A stretch of 55,301 nucleotides of DNA from an uncultured Christensenellaceae bacterium (lineage in GTDB: Bacteria; Bacillota; Clostridia; Christensenellales; Borkfalkiaceae): positions 1 through 55,301 of the forward strand of contig CAJUJO010000006.1 in assembly GCA_910586675.1 (NCBI GenBank), read 5' to 3'. The position numbers were made by a program, and so were the translations under genes. Shown here one piece after another: positions 5,325 through 13,710 of this stretch. The notes beneath the pieces were generated by a model. The model had not been told where the DNA came from, made no database searches, and saw only the letters and a list, made by a program, of their open reading frames with translations. The number at the start of each line of letters is the position of its first letter. The first letter of the stretch is position 1.

Positions 5325-7730
5325 TTAGCGCAGCTCCGCGTCCAAAACGTGCTTCAATCCCGACACAATCTTGTTGAAGAAGGTATCCGCCTGTTCGGGC
5401 GAGATGGGCTTTTCCGCTTTTTCATCGGGCGAGAAGGTGAGGCGGAAGGCCATGCTCTTCTTTCCCGCGCCCAGCTTTGCGCCGCGGAACACGTCGAACA
5501 GCTCGACGCGCTTTACCGCCCTGCACGCGCGGCGGATACACTCCTCCGCTTCCGCGCAAGATACCTTTTCGTCCAGCACGACGGCGAGATCGCGCTTTAC
5601 GTCGGGGAACTTGGGAAGATTGCGATAGGAAATATCCTTGGCAAATTTCTTTGCAAGCGCCGCATAGTCGAGTTCGGCAAGGTACGCCTTCTTTTCAAGC
5701 GCGAGTTCCTCCGCGACGGAAGGGTGAAGCTCGCCCAGCCAGCCCACCTCTTTTTCACCGAGCATAACCGCCGCCGTAACGCCGGGATGCAGGAAGGGCT
5801 TTTCCGCACGGACAAAGCTCAGCTTCAAATCAAACGATTCGGCAATCGCCTCCACCGCGCCTTTGAGGTCGAAGAAATCGCCTTCGCCCCACAGCCCCAA
5901 CACGGCTTTTTTGCGCTCTTCGGGAAGCTGATTTAACGGCAACTCTTCCGCGAGATAGACGTTTGCAAGCTCGAACAACCTGCCTTCGCCGTTGCCCCTG
6001 CGCACGTTGCGCACGATATTGGCGAGCATGGACGGCGCAAGCACGGTTCGCATGACGGACAAGTCCTCGCCGATGGGGTTGAGAATTTTTACCGCCTTGC
6101 GTTCGGGCGCGTCCGCGGGCAGGCGAAGAAGATCGAAATCCTTGGGCGAATAGAAGGAATAATTGCACGCTTCCAAGAACCCTTCGGCTTTGAGCGCGTT
6201 TTTGAATTTGAGCTCCGCTTTCTGCGCGGCGTTCCATCCCCCGCGCGTTACCTGCGCCTTATCGAGGAAGGTCGGCGCGATGTGCTCGTACCCGTACATT
6301 CTGATGACCTCTTCGGCGAGATCGGGATACCCTTCCACGTCGTCCCGCCAAAGCGGAACGCCGACGACGAGATTTCCGTTAACCTTGTCTTCATGCACGG
6401 CAAAAAGCAGACGCGTTAAAATCGCGTTCACCTCTTCTTTCGGCACTTCGATGCCCAAAAGCGCGTTGATTTTTTCGTACGTCGTAACGATGAGTTTCGG
6501 AGTCATATCTGCCGCATTCACGTCCGAACGGTAATCGGTGGGCGTGCCGCAACCTAACAGCTGCACGAGGTGCAAAGCGCGGTTCATGGCAAGTTCGGGC
6601 GTGAACGCGTCCATTCCCTTTTCAAAGCGGGCGGAAGAATCGCTCCTCTGCCCCAACGCGCGGGAAGTCTTTCTTACGCTGTCGCGCGCGAATTTCGCCG
6701 CCTCGAAGAACACTTCCTTGGTCGTATCCTTGATTTCGCTGTCAAGCCCGCCCATGATCCCCGCGAGAGCCACGCCGCCCTCTCCGTCGCAAATGAGCAG
6801 ATTTTCGGGCGTAAGCGTGAACTCCTTTTTGTCGAGCGTTACGATTTTTTCACCCGCGTGCGCCTTCCGCACAACGACTTTGCCTCCGCGCAGGAAATTG
6901 CGGTCGAACGCGTGCATGGGCTGCCCCATTTCCAGCAAAACGAAGTTGGTAATGTCCACCACGTCGGAAACGGAGCGCAGCCCGCACAGCGCAAGGCGGC
7001 GGCGCATCCACTGCGGCGCTTTGCCGATCTTTACGTCCTTTACGTAGTGCCCGATATAGCGCGGGCAGAGCGCGGGCTCCTTTACCTCGACGGGTATAAC
7101 GACGTCCGTCTTTGCGGCGGTATACGAAGTATCGGGCATTTTGAGGGGCGTTTTCAGCACGACGGAAATTTCCCGCGCCATTCCTAAAATACTCTGGCAA
7201 TCAGGGCGGTTGGCGGTTACGGAAATATCGAAAATATAATCGTCTATCCCGACAATCGGGCGGATATCTTCGCCCTCTTTCGCGCCGTCGTCCAAAATGA
7301 GAATACCGTTAAATTCCGCGCCCTCGTAAAAGTCGTCGTTGATGCCCAGCTCTTCGCCCGAGCAGAACATTCCTTCCGAAGCGACGCCGCGCAGCTTTCC
7401 GCTCTTGATTTTCTGAATGCCGCCCTCGTGCAAGACGGTCGCCCCGTCGAGCGCGCAGGGCACCTTCGCCCCCGCATAAACGTTGGTAGCTGCGGTGCAG
7501 ATTTGCTTGACCCCGTACTTGCCGCAGTCCACCTTACACACGGTGAGCCTGTCGGCGTCGGGGTGCTTTTCGGTCGAAAGCACGCGCCCCGCGACGACGC
7601 CCGTTACGTCCTTTCCGAGATAGATAAGCTCTTCCACCTCGAACCCGCAGGAGAAGAGTTTTTCCTGCAATTCTTCCGCGGTTACGTTGATGTCTACATA
7701 ATCTTTCAGCCAACTGAAAGGCGCTTTCAT
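5325..7730 (-). CDS. pheT: Phenylalanine-tRNA ligase beta subunit
   Basis: An 801-residue PheT of full length. It starts with the family hallmark 'MKAPFSWLKDYVDI'. The tRNA-binding EMAP/OB domain follows (about 40-150, with 'HPDADRLTVCKVD' and 'SEGMFCSGEELG'), then the B3/B4 editing domain with 'TANRPDC', the B5 domain and a C-terminal anticodon-binding domain (last ~90 residues, 'FPDVKRDLAVVLDEKV'). Together with PheS it charges tRNA-Phe in an alpha2-beta2 enzyme. GGAGG precedes the ATG. The gene lies 377 bp downstream of pheS, an unusually long gap for this pair, filled by two structured repeats. It relies on the T-box leader upstream of pheS unless a hidden promoter lies in the gap. Confidence 0.97.
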   Translation of the reverse strand: MKAPFSWLKDYVDINVTAEELQEKLFSCGFEVEELIYLGKDVTGVVAGRVLSTEKHPDADRLTVCKVDCGKYGVKQICTAATNVYAGAKVPCALDGATVLHEGGIQKIKSGKLRGVASEGMFCSGEELGINDDFYEGAEFNGILILDDGAKEGEDIRPIVGIDDYIFDISVTANRPDCQSILGMAREISVVLKTPLKMPDTSYTAAKTDVVIPVEVKEPALCPRYIGHYVKDVKIGKAPQWMRRRLALCGLRSVSDVVDITNFVLLEMGQPMHAFDRNFLRGGKVVVRKAHAGEKIVTLDKKEFTLTPENLLICDGEGGVALAGIMGGLDSEIKDTTKEVFFEAAKFARDSVRKTSRALGQRSDSSARFEKGMDAFTPELAMNRALHLVQLLGCGTPTDYRSDVNAADMTPKLIVTTYEKINALLGIEVPKEEVNAILTRLLFAVHEDKVNGNLVVGVPLWRDDVEGYPDLAEEVIRMYGYEHIAPTFLDKAQVTRGGWNAAQKAELKFKNALKAEGFLEACNYSFYSPKDFDLLRLPADAPERKAVKILNPIGEDLSVMRTVLAPSMLANIVRNVRRGNGEGRLFELANVYLAEELPLNQLPEERKKAVLGLWGEGDFFDLKGAVEAIAESFDLKLSFVRAEKPFLHPGVTAAVMLGEKEVGWLGELHPSVAEELALEKKAYLAELDYAALAKKFAKDISYRNLPKFPDVKRDLAVVLDEKVSCAEAEECIRRACRAVKRVELFDVFRGAKLGAGKKSMAFRLTFSPDEKAEKPISPEQADTFFNKIVSGLKHVLDAELR

Positions 7731-7820
7731 ATAATTTCCTCCGAGTTTACAAACGGAATTTCCGTTCCTCTGTTTTCTAAGTTTTTTGAGACTGCGCGCA
7801 AAGCGTTTCGGTCTTTCTCC

Positions 7821-7939
7821 GTTTGCCGCATACTTGCGGCTTATTGTCCGTATCCCGACAAATAGGAAAAAGGTTTATCCGACACGTGAACGCCCGTTCG
7901 TATCACGGAAATTTTCCGTTAAGGAAAATTTCGTGAATC
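7821..7939 (-). repeat. Structured intergenic repeat, copy B' (diverged)
   Basis: Same orientation as copy A. The first hairpin is ccgca-tact-tgcgg, then ttattgtccg. The middle is diverged. The terminal palindrome again has tcacg / cgtga outer arms with an extra G and inner arms aaattttcc / ggaaaattt. Together with the copy at 7983-8107 it fills the 377-bp pheS-pheT gap (7731-8107), which otherwise holds only a small hairpin at 7954-7973. Confidence 0.65.
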
Positions 7940-7982
7940 TAAATTGTGCGCGTCGCAAAATCACACTTTTGCGTAAGCGCCC

Positions 7983-8107
7983 TCAATTTGCCGCATACTT
8001 GCGGCTTGTTGTCCGACAATGCGACCAAGCGGGCGCGGCTATCGGAAATTTATAAAATAAAAGCTCTCCGCTCACGGTAATTTGTTTCAAAAACAAATCG
8101 CGTGAAC
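7983..8107 (-). repeat. Structured intergenic repeat, copy B
   Basis: A 125-bp copy ending directly at the pheS stop codon. Compared with copy A, the stem gcgcaa/ttgcgc is replaced by ccgca/tgcgg and ttat/ataa by ttgt/acaa, so pairing is kept. The block gcgaccaagcgggcgcgg is conserved. The terminal palindrome keeps tcacg / cgtga around atttgttt / aaacaaat. Confidence 0.8.
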
Positions 8108-9139
8108 TCAGTCCTTGAACTGCTCCAAAAAGCGCACGTCGTTTTCGGTGAGCAATTTGATGTTGTTGATGCCGTATTTGAGCATGGCGATGCGCTCTAT
8201 CCCCATGCCGAACGCAAAACCGGAATATTCGTCGGGGTCGATGCCGCAATTTTTCAGCACGTTGCGGTTGACCATGCCCGCGCCGAGCACCTCGATCCAG
8301 CCCGTACCCTTACACAGCGAACAGCCCTTCCCCCCGCAGGAAGCGCAGGAAACGTCTACCTCGACGGAAGGCTCCGTAAACGGGAAGTAAGAAGGGCGCA
8401 GGCGCGTTTTCGTATTCTCCGAAAACATGACGCGCGCGAACTCGCCGAGCATGCCGTGCAAGTCGCACAGCGTAATATTTTTATCCACGACGAGACCTTC
8501 CATCTGGTGGAACATGGGAGAGTGCGTCGCGTCGTCGTCCGAGCGGAACACCCGCCCCGGAGAAAGAATTTTGATGGGCGGCTTTTTGTTTTCCATTACG
8601 CGGATCTGCCCCGCGCTCGTCTGCGTGCGGAGCAGGAAATTATCGTCCGAGCCCTCGGTAACGTAAAAGGTGTCCTGCATGTCGCGCGCGGGGTGGTCGG
8701 CGGGCGTGTTGAGCGCCGTGAAATCGTAATACTCCGTTTCGATCTCCGGTCCCTCGTACACCTCGAACCCCATTCCCGCGAATAGATCGACAAGCTGATT
8801 TTTGACGCGGGTTACGGGATGAAGCGCGCCCTGCTTGCGGTGCCTGCCGGGCATGGTAACGTCCAGCCGTTCTTCCGAAAGTCTGCTTTCCAGCTCCCTC
8901 TTCTTCACAACGCTCTCAAGCGCGGCGAACCTTTCTTCCAGCTTTTCCCGAAGGGCGTTGATTTTTTTGCCGAACGCGGGGCGTTCTTCCGCCGCAACGT
9001 CCTTCATGCTCTTCAAGAGCGCGGTAACCTTGCCCGCTCTGCCGAGGAACTTCATTTTTACCTCGTACAAAGCGCGGCTGTCCTGCGCCGCGGAAGCCTC
9101 CTCTTCCGCTTCCCTTGCAATGATCTCCGTATCGTTCAT
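8108..9139 (-). CDS. pheS: Phenylalanine-tRNA ligase alpha subunit
   Basis: A 343-residue PheS of normal length. The N-terminal ~90 residues form the tRNA-binding coiled coil ('KKINALREKLEERF'). The class II catalytic core follows, with motif 1 'HPVTRVKNQLVDLFAGMGF', motif 2 'LLRTQTSAGQIRVM' and 'PGRVFRSDDDATHSPMFHQ', and motif 3 'GAGMVNRNVLKNCGID' to 'FGMGIERIAMLKYGI'. An extra CX2CX4CX2C-like cluster (CASCGGKGCSLC) lies in the insertion before motif 3, a zinc-type knuckle seen in some PheS proteins. The start has GGAG 8-9 nt upstream. Expression is controlled by the T-box leader at 9175-9417. Confidence 0.97.
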   Translation of the reverse strand: MNDTEIIAREAEEEASAAQDSRALYEVKMKFLGRAGKVTALLKSMKDVAAEERPAFGKKINALREKLEERFAALESVVKKRELESRLSEERLDVTMPGRHRKQGALHPVTRVKNQLVDLFAGMGFEVYEGPEIETEYYDFTALNTPADHPARDMQDTFYVTEGSDDNFLLRTQTSAGQIRVMENKKPPIKILSPGRVFRSDDDATHSPMFHQMEGLVVDKNITLCDLHGMLGEFARVMFSENTKTRLRPSYFPFTEPSVEVDVSCASCGGKGCSLCKGTGWIEVLGAGMVNRNVLKNCGIDPDEYSGFAFGMGIERIAMLKYGINNIKLLTENDVRFLEQFKD

Positions 9140-9174
9140 GTTTTAACTCCTCTCCGCAAACGCGGCTTTTTTGA

Positions 9175-9417
9175 ATAAAAAACGCCCTATGCCGTTGCAT
9201 AGGGCGGAAGCTCCGCTGTACCACCTATCTTCGCGCGCAATATTTTGCGCGCCTCGTTGCCCCTTAACGCGGGAAAACGGCTCCGCTTGAAGTTCCGTTC
9301 GGCGGGCGGCTCGCGGGGGAATACCGCGCCCCTTTTCCGGAAAACCTTTCAGCCTGCGGGCTTCCCTCTCTTTTGAAAAAGCTACGGCGCGTCTGTTCCG
9401 CATCAATGCCTTTGAAT
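9175..9417 (-). promoter_or_regulatory. T-box leader (tRNA-Phe sensing) of pheST
   Basis: The minus strand shows a ~240-nt leader. A stem I region contains AAAGAGAGGGAA and the apical GGCTGAAAGG. The T-box sequence AGGTGGTACAGCGG is at 9226-9213. The terminator stem cgccctatgc / gcatagggcg (9183-9192 with 9197-9206) is followed by six T's. Uncharged tRNA-Phe should stabilise the antiterminator. I did not fix the specifier codon with certainty; a UUC in the expected loop would confirm it. Confidence 0.9.
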
Positions 9418-9423
9418 GCGTTT

Positions 9424-9452
9424 ATTATAGACAAAAATCGATTGCTTGTCAA
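9424..9452 (-). promoter_or_regulatory. Sigma-A promoter of pheST
   Basis: On the minus strand TTGACA (9447-9452), a 17-nt spacer and TATAAT (9424-9429): a perfect consensus at perfect spacing, starting transcription at the beginning of the T-box leader. Confidence 0.88.
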
Positions 9453-9465
9453 ACGATTTTGCGCG

Positions 9466-9493
9466 AAAAAACCGCCCGCATGCTTGCGGGCGG
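9466..9493 (-). terminator. Terminator of the APH-like gene
   Basis: A 9-bp GC-rich stem (9472-9480 with 9485-9493, loop tgct) is followed on the minus strand by six T's. It abuts the pheST promoter region. Confidence 0.85.
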
Positions 9494-9511
9494 CGAAATA
9501 TACCAAACGTT

Positions 9512-10252
9512 TTACTGCCAATCGCAGACGTTAACCCATTTTGCGAGGAACTCCGCTTCGCCCGGCTTATTCTTCACCGACTGCGAAGCCGCGACGATGG
9601 GCAAAATCTTTTGCACGTACTGAACGGCCGTATCCGTCTTGGCGCAGAACAAGCGGAGATATTTTTCCGCAATTTCGTCCTGCCCCTGCAGCTTGAACAG
9701 AAGATACGTTCTCGCCGCATCCGCCGACCCGTTGCCCTGCGTTGCGTGCGCCCAGTCGATAATATAAGGCGTTCCGTCCTTTTTAATGATAATATTACTC
9801 GGCTGGAAATCTCCGTGGCAGAGCTTGTTATGGCGGGGCAACCCGTCGAGGCGAACGTGCAGGTCGTACCGCACGGACGCGGGAAAGGAGCTTGCCGAAA
9901 TTTTAGAATGCATCTTGTCGCGCAGGTGCCCCAAAAGCGGACACCTTTCTTTGCTCATTTCAATTTGCAGATTGACGAAAAATTCCAAATATTCGTCCGT
10001 CTTTTCAGGGTGCTTCTTCATAAGGGATTCCAGCGTATCCCCCTCGATGTACTCCCAGGTTACCGACCACTGTCCGTCGATGACGGAAACTTCCAGAATT
10101 TTGGGAACGTTCAAAGAGGTTTCTTCCACGCGCGCCTGATTGGTCGCTTCGTTAAGAATGCCCGCTTTGGAGTACGTGCCGTCGAAGCACTTGACGAGCT
10201 TGTCGCCGTCGCGGTACACCTTCTTGCCCGATCCCGTGTAAATGAGTTCCAT
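9512..10252 (-). CDS. APH / choline-kinase-like phosphotransferase
   Basis: A 246-residue protein-kinase-like fold. The catalytic loop is 'HGDFQPSNIII' (His146-Asn153, catalytic Asp148) and the metal-binding motif is 'IIDWAHA' (Asp166). The hinge segment is 'WEYIEGDTLESLM'. The N-terminus 'MELIYTGSGKKVYRDGDKLVK' (quoted from M1 to K21; glycine loop GSGKKVY) stands in for the P-loop. The length and layout fit the TIGR02172-type small kinases common in gut Clostridia rather than a characterised aminoglycoside resistance enzyme, so the substrate is unknown. AAGGAGG lies about 8 nt before the ATG. The gene is alone between a consensus promoter and a strong terminator. Confidence 0.8.
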   Translation of the reverse strand: MELIYTGSGKKVYRDGDKLVKCFDGTYSKAGILNEATNQARVEETSLNVPKILEVSVIDGQWSVTWEYIEGDTLESLMKKHPEKTDEYLEFFVNLQIEMSKERCPLLGHLRDKMHSKISASSFPASVRYDLHVRLDGLPRHNKLCHGDFQPSNIIIKKDGTPYIIDWAHATQGNGSADAARTYLLFKLQGQDEIAEKYLRLFCAKTDTAVQYVQKILPIVAASQSVKNKPGEAEFLAKWVNVCDWQ

Positions 10253-10305
10253 AAAAAATTCCTCCTTATCCGCGGGGAATTATCCCGCAATGATTTTCCG
10301 TTCTT

Positions 10306-10334
10306 ATTATATACGATAATCGGCAAAATGTAAA
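10306..10334 (-). promoter_or_regulatory. Promoter of the APH-like gene
   Basis: On the minus strand TTTACA (10329-10334), a 17-nt spacer and TATAAT (10306-10311), about 50 nt upstream of the start codon. Confidence 0.75.
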
Positions 10335-10396
10335 TACCCTTTTTCAAAATTTATTTTTCTTTCTTATTTTTATGACGCAGAAGAACGAGTACTACT

Positions 10397-10432
10397 TATA
10401 GTTTAATAAGATACAGATATCATAAAACTATA
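10397..10432. promoter_or_regulatory. Inverted repeat upstream of the modification cluster
   Basis: Two perfect 8-bp arms, tatagttt (10397-10404) and aaactata (10425-10432), lie about 25 bp upstream of the cluster promoter's -35 box. They could be an operator for the helix-turn-helix domain fused to the first methylase. This is a sequence observation with an inferred role. Confidence 0.35.
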
Positions 10433-10454
10433 TTGAAATTTAACAAGAAATTGC

Positions 10455-10483
10455 TTGCTTTTATTCGCGTTTTAGAATATAAT
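10455..10483 (+). promoter_or_regulatory. Promoter of the DNA-modification cluster
   Basis: TTGCTT (10455-10460), a 17-nt spacer and TATAAT (10478-10483), followed by a Shine-Dalgarno (GAGGTG) 5 nt before the ATG at 10510. Confidence 0.65.
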
Positions 10484-10509
10484 ATACACGTTACTTCCGA
10501 GGTGTAAAT

Positions 10510-11577
10510 ATGTTGAGTTTTATATCGGCAAAAGAGGCGGCGGAAAAATGGAATATATCGCAAAGGCGCGTTTCAATTCTATGCAACGAGCATAGAATTG
10601 ACGGCGCAATGATGGTCGGCAATATGTGGATCATTCCGAGCTCCGCAGTAAAACCTGTCGACAAACGAACCGTTCGATACGAAAAAAAACAAACTGCACC
10701 ATTAAAACCGTTCGTAAAATGGGTGGGCGGCAAAGGTCAACTCATAAGCGAACTCGAAAAAATGTTACCCGATGGCAGTAATAAGGTTTTAACAAAATAT
10801 TGCGAGCCCATGGTCGGCGGCGGCGCATTGTTTTTTAATATACTCTCAAAATACGATTTTGAACAGTTATATATAAGCGATATAAACGCCGAACTGATAA
10901 ACGCATATCAAATGATTAAAATCAATGTTGACAGCTTGATTAAAAAATTACAAGAAATGCAAATGCTGTTTTGCCCTATGGACGAGAACGGCAGAAAATT
11001 TTATTACTATTCGATTCGCGATAAATTCAACAATACGCAATTATGCGAAGCAACGGCGATAGAAAAGGCGGCTTATTTTATCTTTTTGAATAAAACCTGT
11101 TTTAACGGTTTGTACCGCGTAAACCGAAAAGGACAATTTAACGTACCTATGGGCGCATATAAAAATCCTATGATTTGCGATGAAGAAAACTTGCGGAACA
11201 TCAGTAACGCTTTACAAAATGTAACGATTGTTTGCGGCGATTATTCGCTTTCCAAACAGTTTATTGATAACGACACTTTTGTTTATCTCGACCCGCCGTA
11301 TCGTCCCCTTTCAGAAACTTCGGCATTTACGGCTTATAACTCCGAAACCTTTGACGATAACGAACAATTCAGACTGGCGAAATTTATAAACGAGATAAAT
11401 GCAAGCGGCGCAAAGGTAGTGTTAAGCAATTCCGATCCGAAAAACGTTAACCCCGAGGATACATTTTTCGACGAACTATATAAAAAATACCGAATCAAGC
11501 GTATATCGGCAACCCGTATGATTAACAGTAAAGCCGACAAACGCGGAAAAATAAACGAATTGCTTATATGCAACTAA
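10510..11577 (+). CDS. HTH-fused Dam-type DNA adenine methyltransferase (DpnM-like, class D12)
   Basis: A 355-residue protein with two parts. Residues 1-50 form a helix-turn-helix of the excisionase/MerR kind ('SAKEAAEKWNISQRRVSILC', then 'GNMWIIPSSAV'). Residues ~66-355 are an alpha-class (D12) N6-adenine methyltransferase: motif X 'FVKWVGGKG' (68-76), motif I 'EPMVGGGALFF' (99-109), 'NGLYRVNRKGQFNVPMG' and motif IV DPPY (261-264) followed by 'LSETSAFTAY'. The last blocks closely resemble M.DpnM, so GATC is the likely target. The fused HTH may let the enzyme repress its own cluster, as controller proteins do in R-M systems. The AT-rich composition and plus orientation contrast with the neighbours, suggesting transfer. 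It is followed by two genes 12 and 1 bp apart. Confidence 0.9.
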   Translation: MLSFISAKEAAEKWNISQRRVSILCNEHRIDGAMMVGNMWIIPSSAVKPVDKRTVRYEKKQTAPLKPFVKWVGGKGQLISELEKMLPDGSNKVLTKYCEPMVGGGALFFNILSKYDFEQLYISDINAELINAYQMIKINVDSLIKKLQEMQMLFCPMDENGRKFYYYSIRDKFNNTQLCEATAIEKAAYFIFLNKTCFNGLYRVNRKGQFNVPMGAYKNPMICDEENLRNISNALQNVTIVCGDYSLSKQFIDNDTFVYLDPPYRPLSETSAFTAYNSETFDDNEQFRLAKFINEINASGAKVVLSNSDPKNVNPEDTFFDELYKKYRIKRISATRMINSKADKRGKINELLICN

Positions 11578-11589
11578 GGAGAAAATAAA

Positions 11590-12921
11590 ATGAATGAAGT
11601 CAGCAATTTTATAAATAGAATTAAAAATATCAGCGGTAATATGACGGATTTGAGTATTGATAAAGCACGATTGATTATAAAAGAAATTAATGAATTTTTG
11701 TTTACAAACTATGAAGATATAGGAACGACGGATATTCTAGGGAATAGTTATAAATATTTTTCTGATTTTCATAAATTTTGGGAGAAAAATCACAAAGAAA
11801 TATTAAACATTCAAATTGACGAAGAGAAATGCAGGTTAGTAGCTGAAAAATTACACGAAGTATTTGTAAGAACAAATGGAATTGTATTTCGAAAAATATA
11901 TGATACAAACGGACTTTGTGCAGAAGATATATGCAAAGTTAGAATACTGACTGCGAATCAAGATTTTAGAGGTTCACGCAGTTTTAAGCAATTATCCGAT
12001 GTATTTATAGACGATGGTAGCATTTTCGATTTAAATAAAATATTTACAGATCCGGAATCGTTTGTAAAAGATATAGGTATTACTGGGCTTTCGCAAAATG
12101 ACAAACGAGTACAATACGCAAAAAATATAGCAAAGTTTATTCTTGATAATCACACTACGCCGTATGAAATTATTCATTGTTTTGATAATAATGTTAAAGA
12201 ATTCAAAAATGCTTTAATATGTTCGAATTCCGGTTACGGTAACAAAAAAGCCGATATGTTTATAAGAGACATGATCGTGTTGGGCATATGGAAAGATATT
12301 GTCGGTTTTGATCAAATAGATGTTGCCAGCGATATTAATACCATTAAAGTGGCATTGCGGACAGGAATTATGTTTAGTGCAATTCCGCTTGTTTCAAGTT
12401 TTTTAGATATATTTTGTTACCAGTATTCATATGTAGATGAAATGAACGCCAAAGCATGGCGAAAAGTTTGGAAAATATGGAATAGTAAATACCCCGAAGA
12501 AACTATTGCGAGCCCTTGTTTGCTTGATTACTTTGTGTATAACGTAGTCGGTAAGCAATTTTGCAAACCTAATTTATTTTTATTTCAATGCGATGAAGAA
12601 AAACATCGATTTTTTTGGCATTCGGGTAGAAACAAGACCTGTCAAATATGCTACAAGAAAGGAAAACATAACTACGCTCATTCAATTGATAGAATAATGC
12701 CGTGCGAAGGAGAGCATGGTGCTGTGTTTTTTGAAAAATCCGAATTTTACCGCTCCAATGTTGCATCACCGAACTACGATAATTGTCCTTTTAAGAGTAT
12801 ATGCGATCAAAATAATTGCAAGGAATTACAGCCTCCCGCATCAATCAGTATATTGGGACAAACAGGATGGACAAACGCTTATGCAAAAAAAGAAAACGGT
12901 GGAGGAGGAATAATGGGATAA
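11590..12921 (+). CDS. Unknown protein, possible HhH-GPD glycosylase-like effector with a Cys-rich C-terminus
   Basis: A 443-residue protein between two DNA methylases, where a restriction enzyme would be expected. I do not recognise a named family. Residues ~160-265 read like a helix-hairpin-helix glycosylase core: a hairpin-type 'NSGYGNKKADMFIRDMI' (213-229), then 'DVASDINTIKVALRTGI' (244-260), in which Asp248 takes the place of the GPD catalytic aspartate. The C-terminal 120 residues carry cysteines at 325, 334, 351, 354, 372, 399, 405 and 410, including CQIC and CPFKSICDQNNC, suggesting a zinc or iron-sulfur site. The tail then has 'GQTGW'. No PD-(D/E)XK or HNH motif is evident to me. The gene is strongly AT-rich, starts after AAGGAG and ends 1 bp before the next methylase. 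Base excision as a restriction mechanism is inference. Confidence 0.55.
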   Translation: MNEVSNFINRIKNISGNMTDLSIDKARLIIKEINEFLFTNYEDIGTTDILGNSYKYFSDFHKFWEKNHKEILNIQIDEEKCRLVAEKLHEVFVRTNGIVFRKIYDTNGLCAEDICKVRILTANQDFRGSRSFKQLSDVFIDDGSIFDLNKIFTDPESFVKDIGITGLSQNDKRVQYAKNIAKFILDNHTTPYEIIHCFDNNVKEFKNALICSNSGYGNKKADMFIRDMIVLGIWKDIVGFDQIDVASDINTIKVALRTGIMFSAIPLVSSFLDIFCYQYSYVDEMNAKAWRKVWKIWNSKYPEETIASPCLLDYFVYNVVGKQFCKPNLFLFQCDEEKHRFFWHSGRNKTCQICYKKGKHNYAHSIDRIMPCEGEHGAVFFEKSEFYRSNVASPNYDNCPFKSICDQNNCKELQPPASISILGQTGWTNAYAKKENGGGGIMG

Positions 12922-12922
12922 T

Positions 12923-13660
12923 ATGTCGAAAAAAATTCCATTACAACCCGAAAATTTTGAACTTGAAACAAATACGGTATGGGCGTTCCCCAATCGTGGG
13001 AAATGGGCGACCCACGACGCAAAATATCGCGGTAATTGGTCGCCGTATATCCCGCGCAACGTTATATTGCGCTATTCCCAAGAGGGTGATACCGTTTTAG
13101 ATCAATTTGTCGGCGGAGGCACAACGGCAGTCGAAGCAAAATTGACGCACCGAAATTTTATCGGCATCGATATAAACCCTTCCGCAATAGAAATAACAAA
13201 AAAGAAATGTGATTTTGATTTTGAAACACAGGCAACCATTGCGCTTACAAACGGCGATGCGAGAAAGTTGACTTTATCCGATAACTCTATCGACCTAATT
13301 TGTACGCATCCGCCGTATGCCGACATTATTCATTACAGCGAAGGTATAGACGGTGATTTGTCGCTTTTACCTATGAAGGATTTTTTATTTGAAATAGGAA
13401 AAGTCGCCGAAGAAAGTTATCGCGTTTTGAAAAAGGACAAATATTGCGCTATTCTTATGGGCGATATGCGAAAAAAAGGAATGGTACAACCGCTTGCATT
13501 TGAAACGCTGCGTATCTTTGAACTTACAGGTTTTCGGACAAAAGAAATCATAATCAAAGAACAACACAACTGCAAAGCAACGGGTTATTGGAAAACAAAC
13601 AGCATGAAATATAACTTTCTTTTGCTCGCTCACGAATATTTATTTATCTTCAAAAAATAA
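12923..13660 (+). CDS. Second DNA methyltransferase (N6A/N4C type)
   Basis: A 245-residue SAM-dependent DNA methylase. Motif I is 'VLDQFVGGGTT' (58-68), preceded by 'WSPYIPRNVI', a segment typical of N4C/N6A methylases. 'GIDINPSAIEI' is motif II-like and the catalytic motif IV is HPPY (129-132). The motif order I-IV without a long target-recognition insert differs from beta-class DpnA, so it is not simply a DpnA copy. It starts 1 bp after the previous gene and is probably translationally coupled. It may modify the second strand or a second site protected from the middle gene's product. A strong bidirectional terminator closes the cluster. Confidence 0.85.
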   Translation: MSKKIPLQPENFELETNTVWAFPNRGKWATHDAKYRGNWSPYIPRNVILRYSQEGDTVLDQFVGGGTTAVEAKLTHRNFIGIDINPSAIEITKKKCDFDFETQATIALTNGDARKLTLSDNSIDLICTHPPYADIIHYSEGIDGDLSLLPMKDFLFEIGKVAEESYRVLKKDKYCAILMGDMRKKGMVQPLAFETLRIFELTGFRTKEIIIKEQHNCKATGYWKTNSMKYNFLLLAHEYLFIFKK

Positions 13661-13666
13661 AAAAAC

Positions 13667-13698
13667 AAGCCCGCGCTTTTCATAAAGCGCGGGCTTTT
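13667..13698. terminator. Bidirectional terminator between the modification cluster and the 302-residue gene
   Basis: A 13-bp perfect stem (13667-13679 with 13684-13696, loop tcat) has T-rich flanks on both strands, ending the plus-strand cluster and the minus-strand gene at 13711. Confidence 0.9.
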
Positions 13699-13710
13699 CC
13701 GTTCTCAAAT

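Noticed and set aside
7983..8107. The structured repeats as a new riboswitch or RNA regulator
   Set aside because: The gyrBA copy is inverted with respect to transcription while keeping the same fold, and the neighbouring genes share no pathway. A DNA-level repeat explains this better.
9512..10252. Calling the APH-like kinase an aminoglycoside resistance gene
   Set aside because: Only the general kinase motifs are present. The small size and sequence style fit uncharacterised kinases in gut Clostridia.
10510..13660. A standard DpnII system (dpnM, dpnA, dpnB)
   Set aside because: The first methylase is DpnM-like, but the second lacks the DpnA motif order, and the middle protein is longer and unlike DpnII, with a glycosylase-like core and Cys-rich end.
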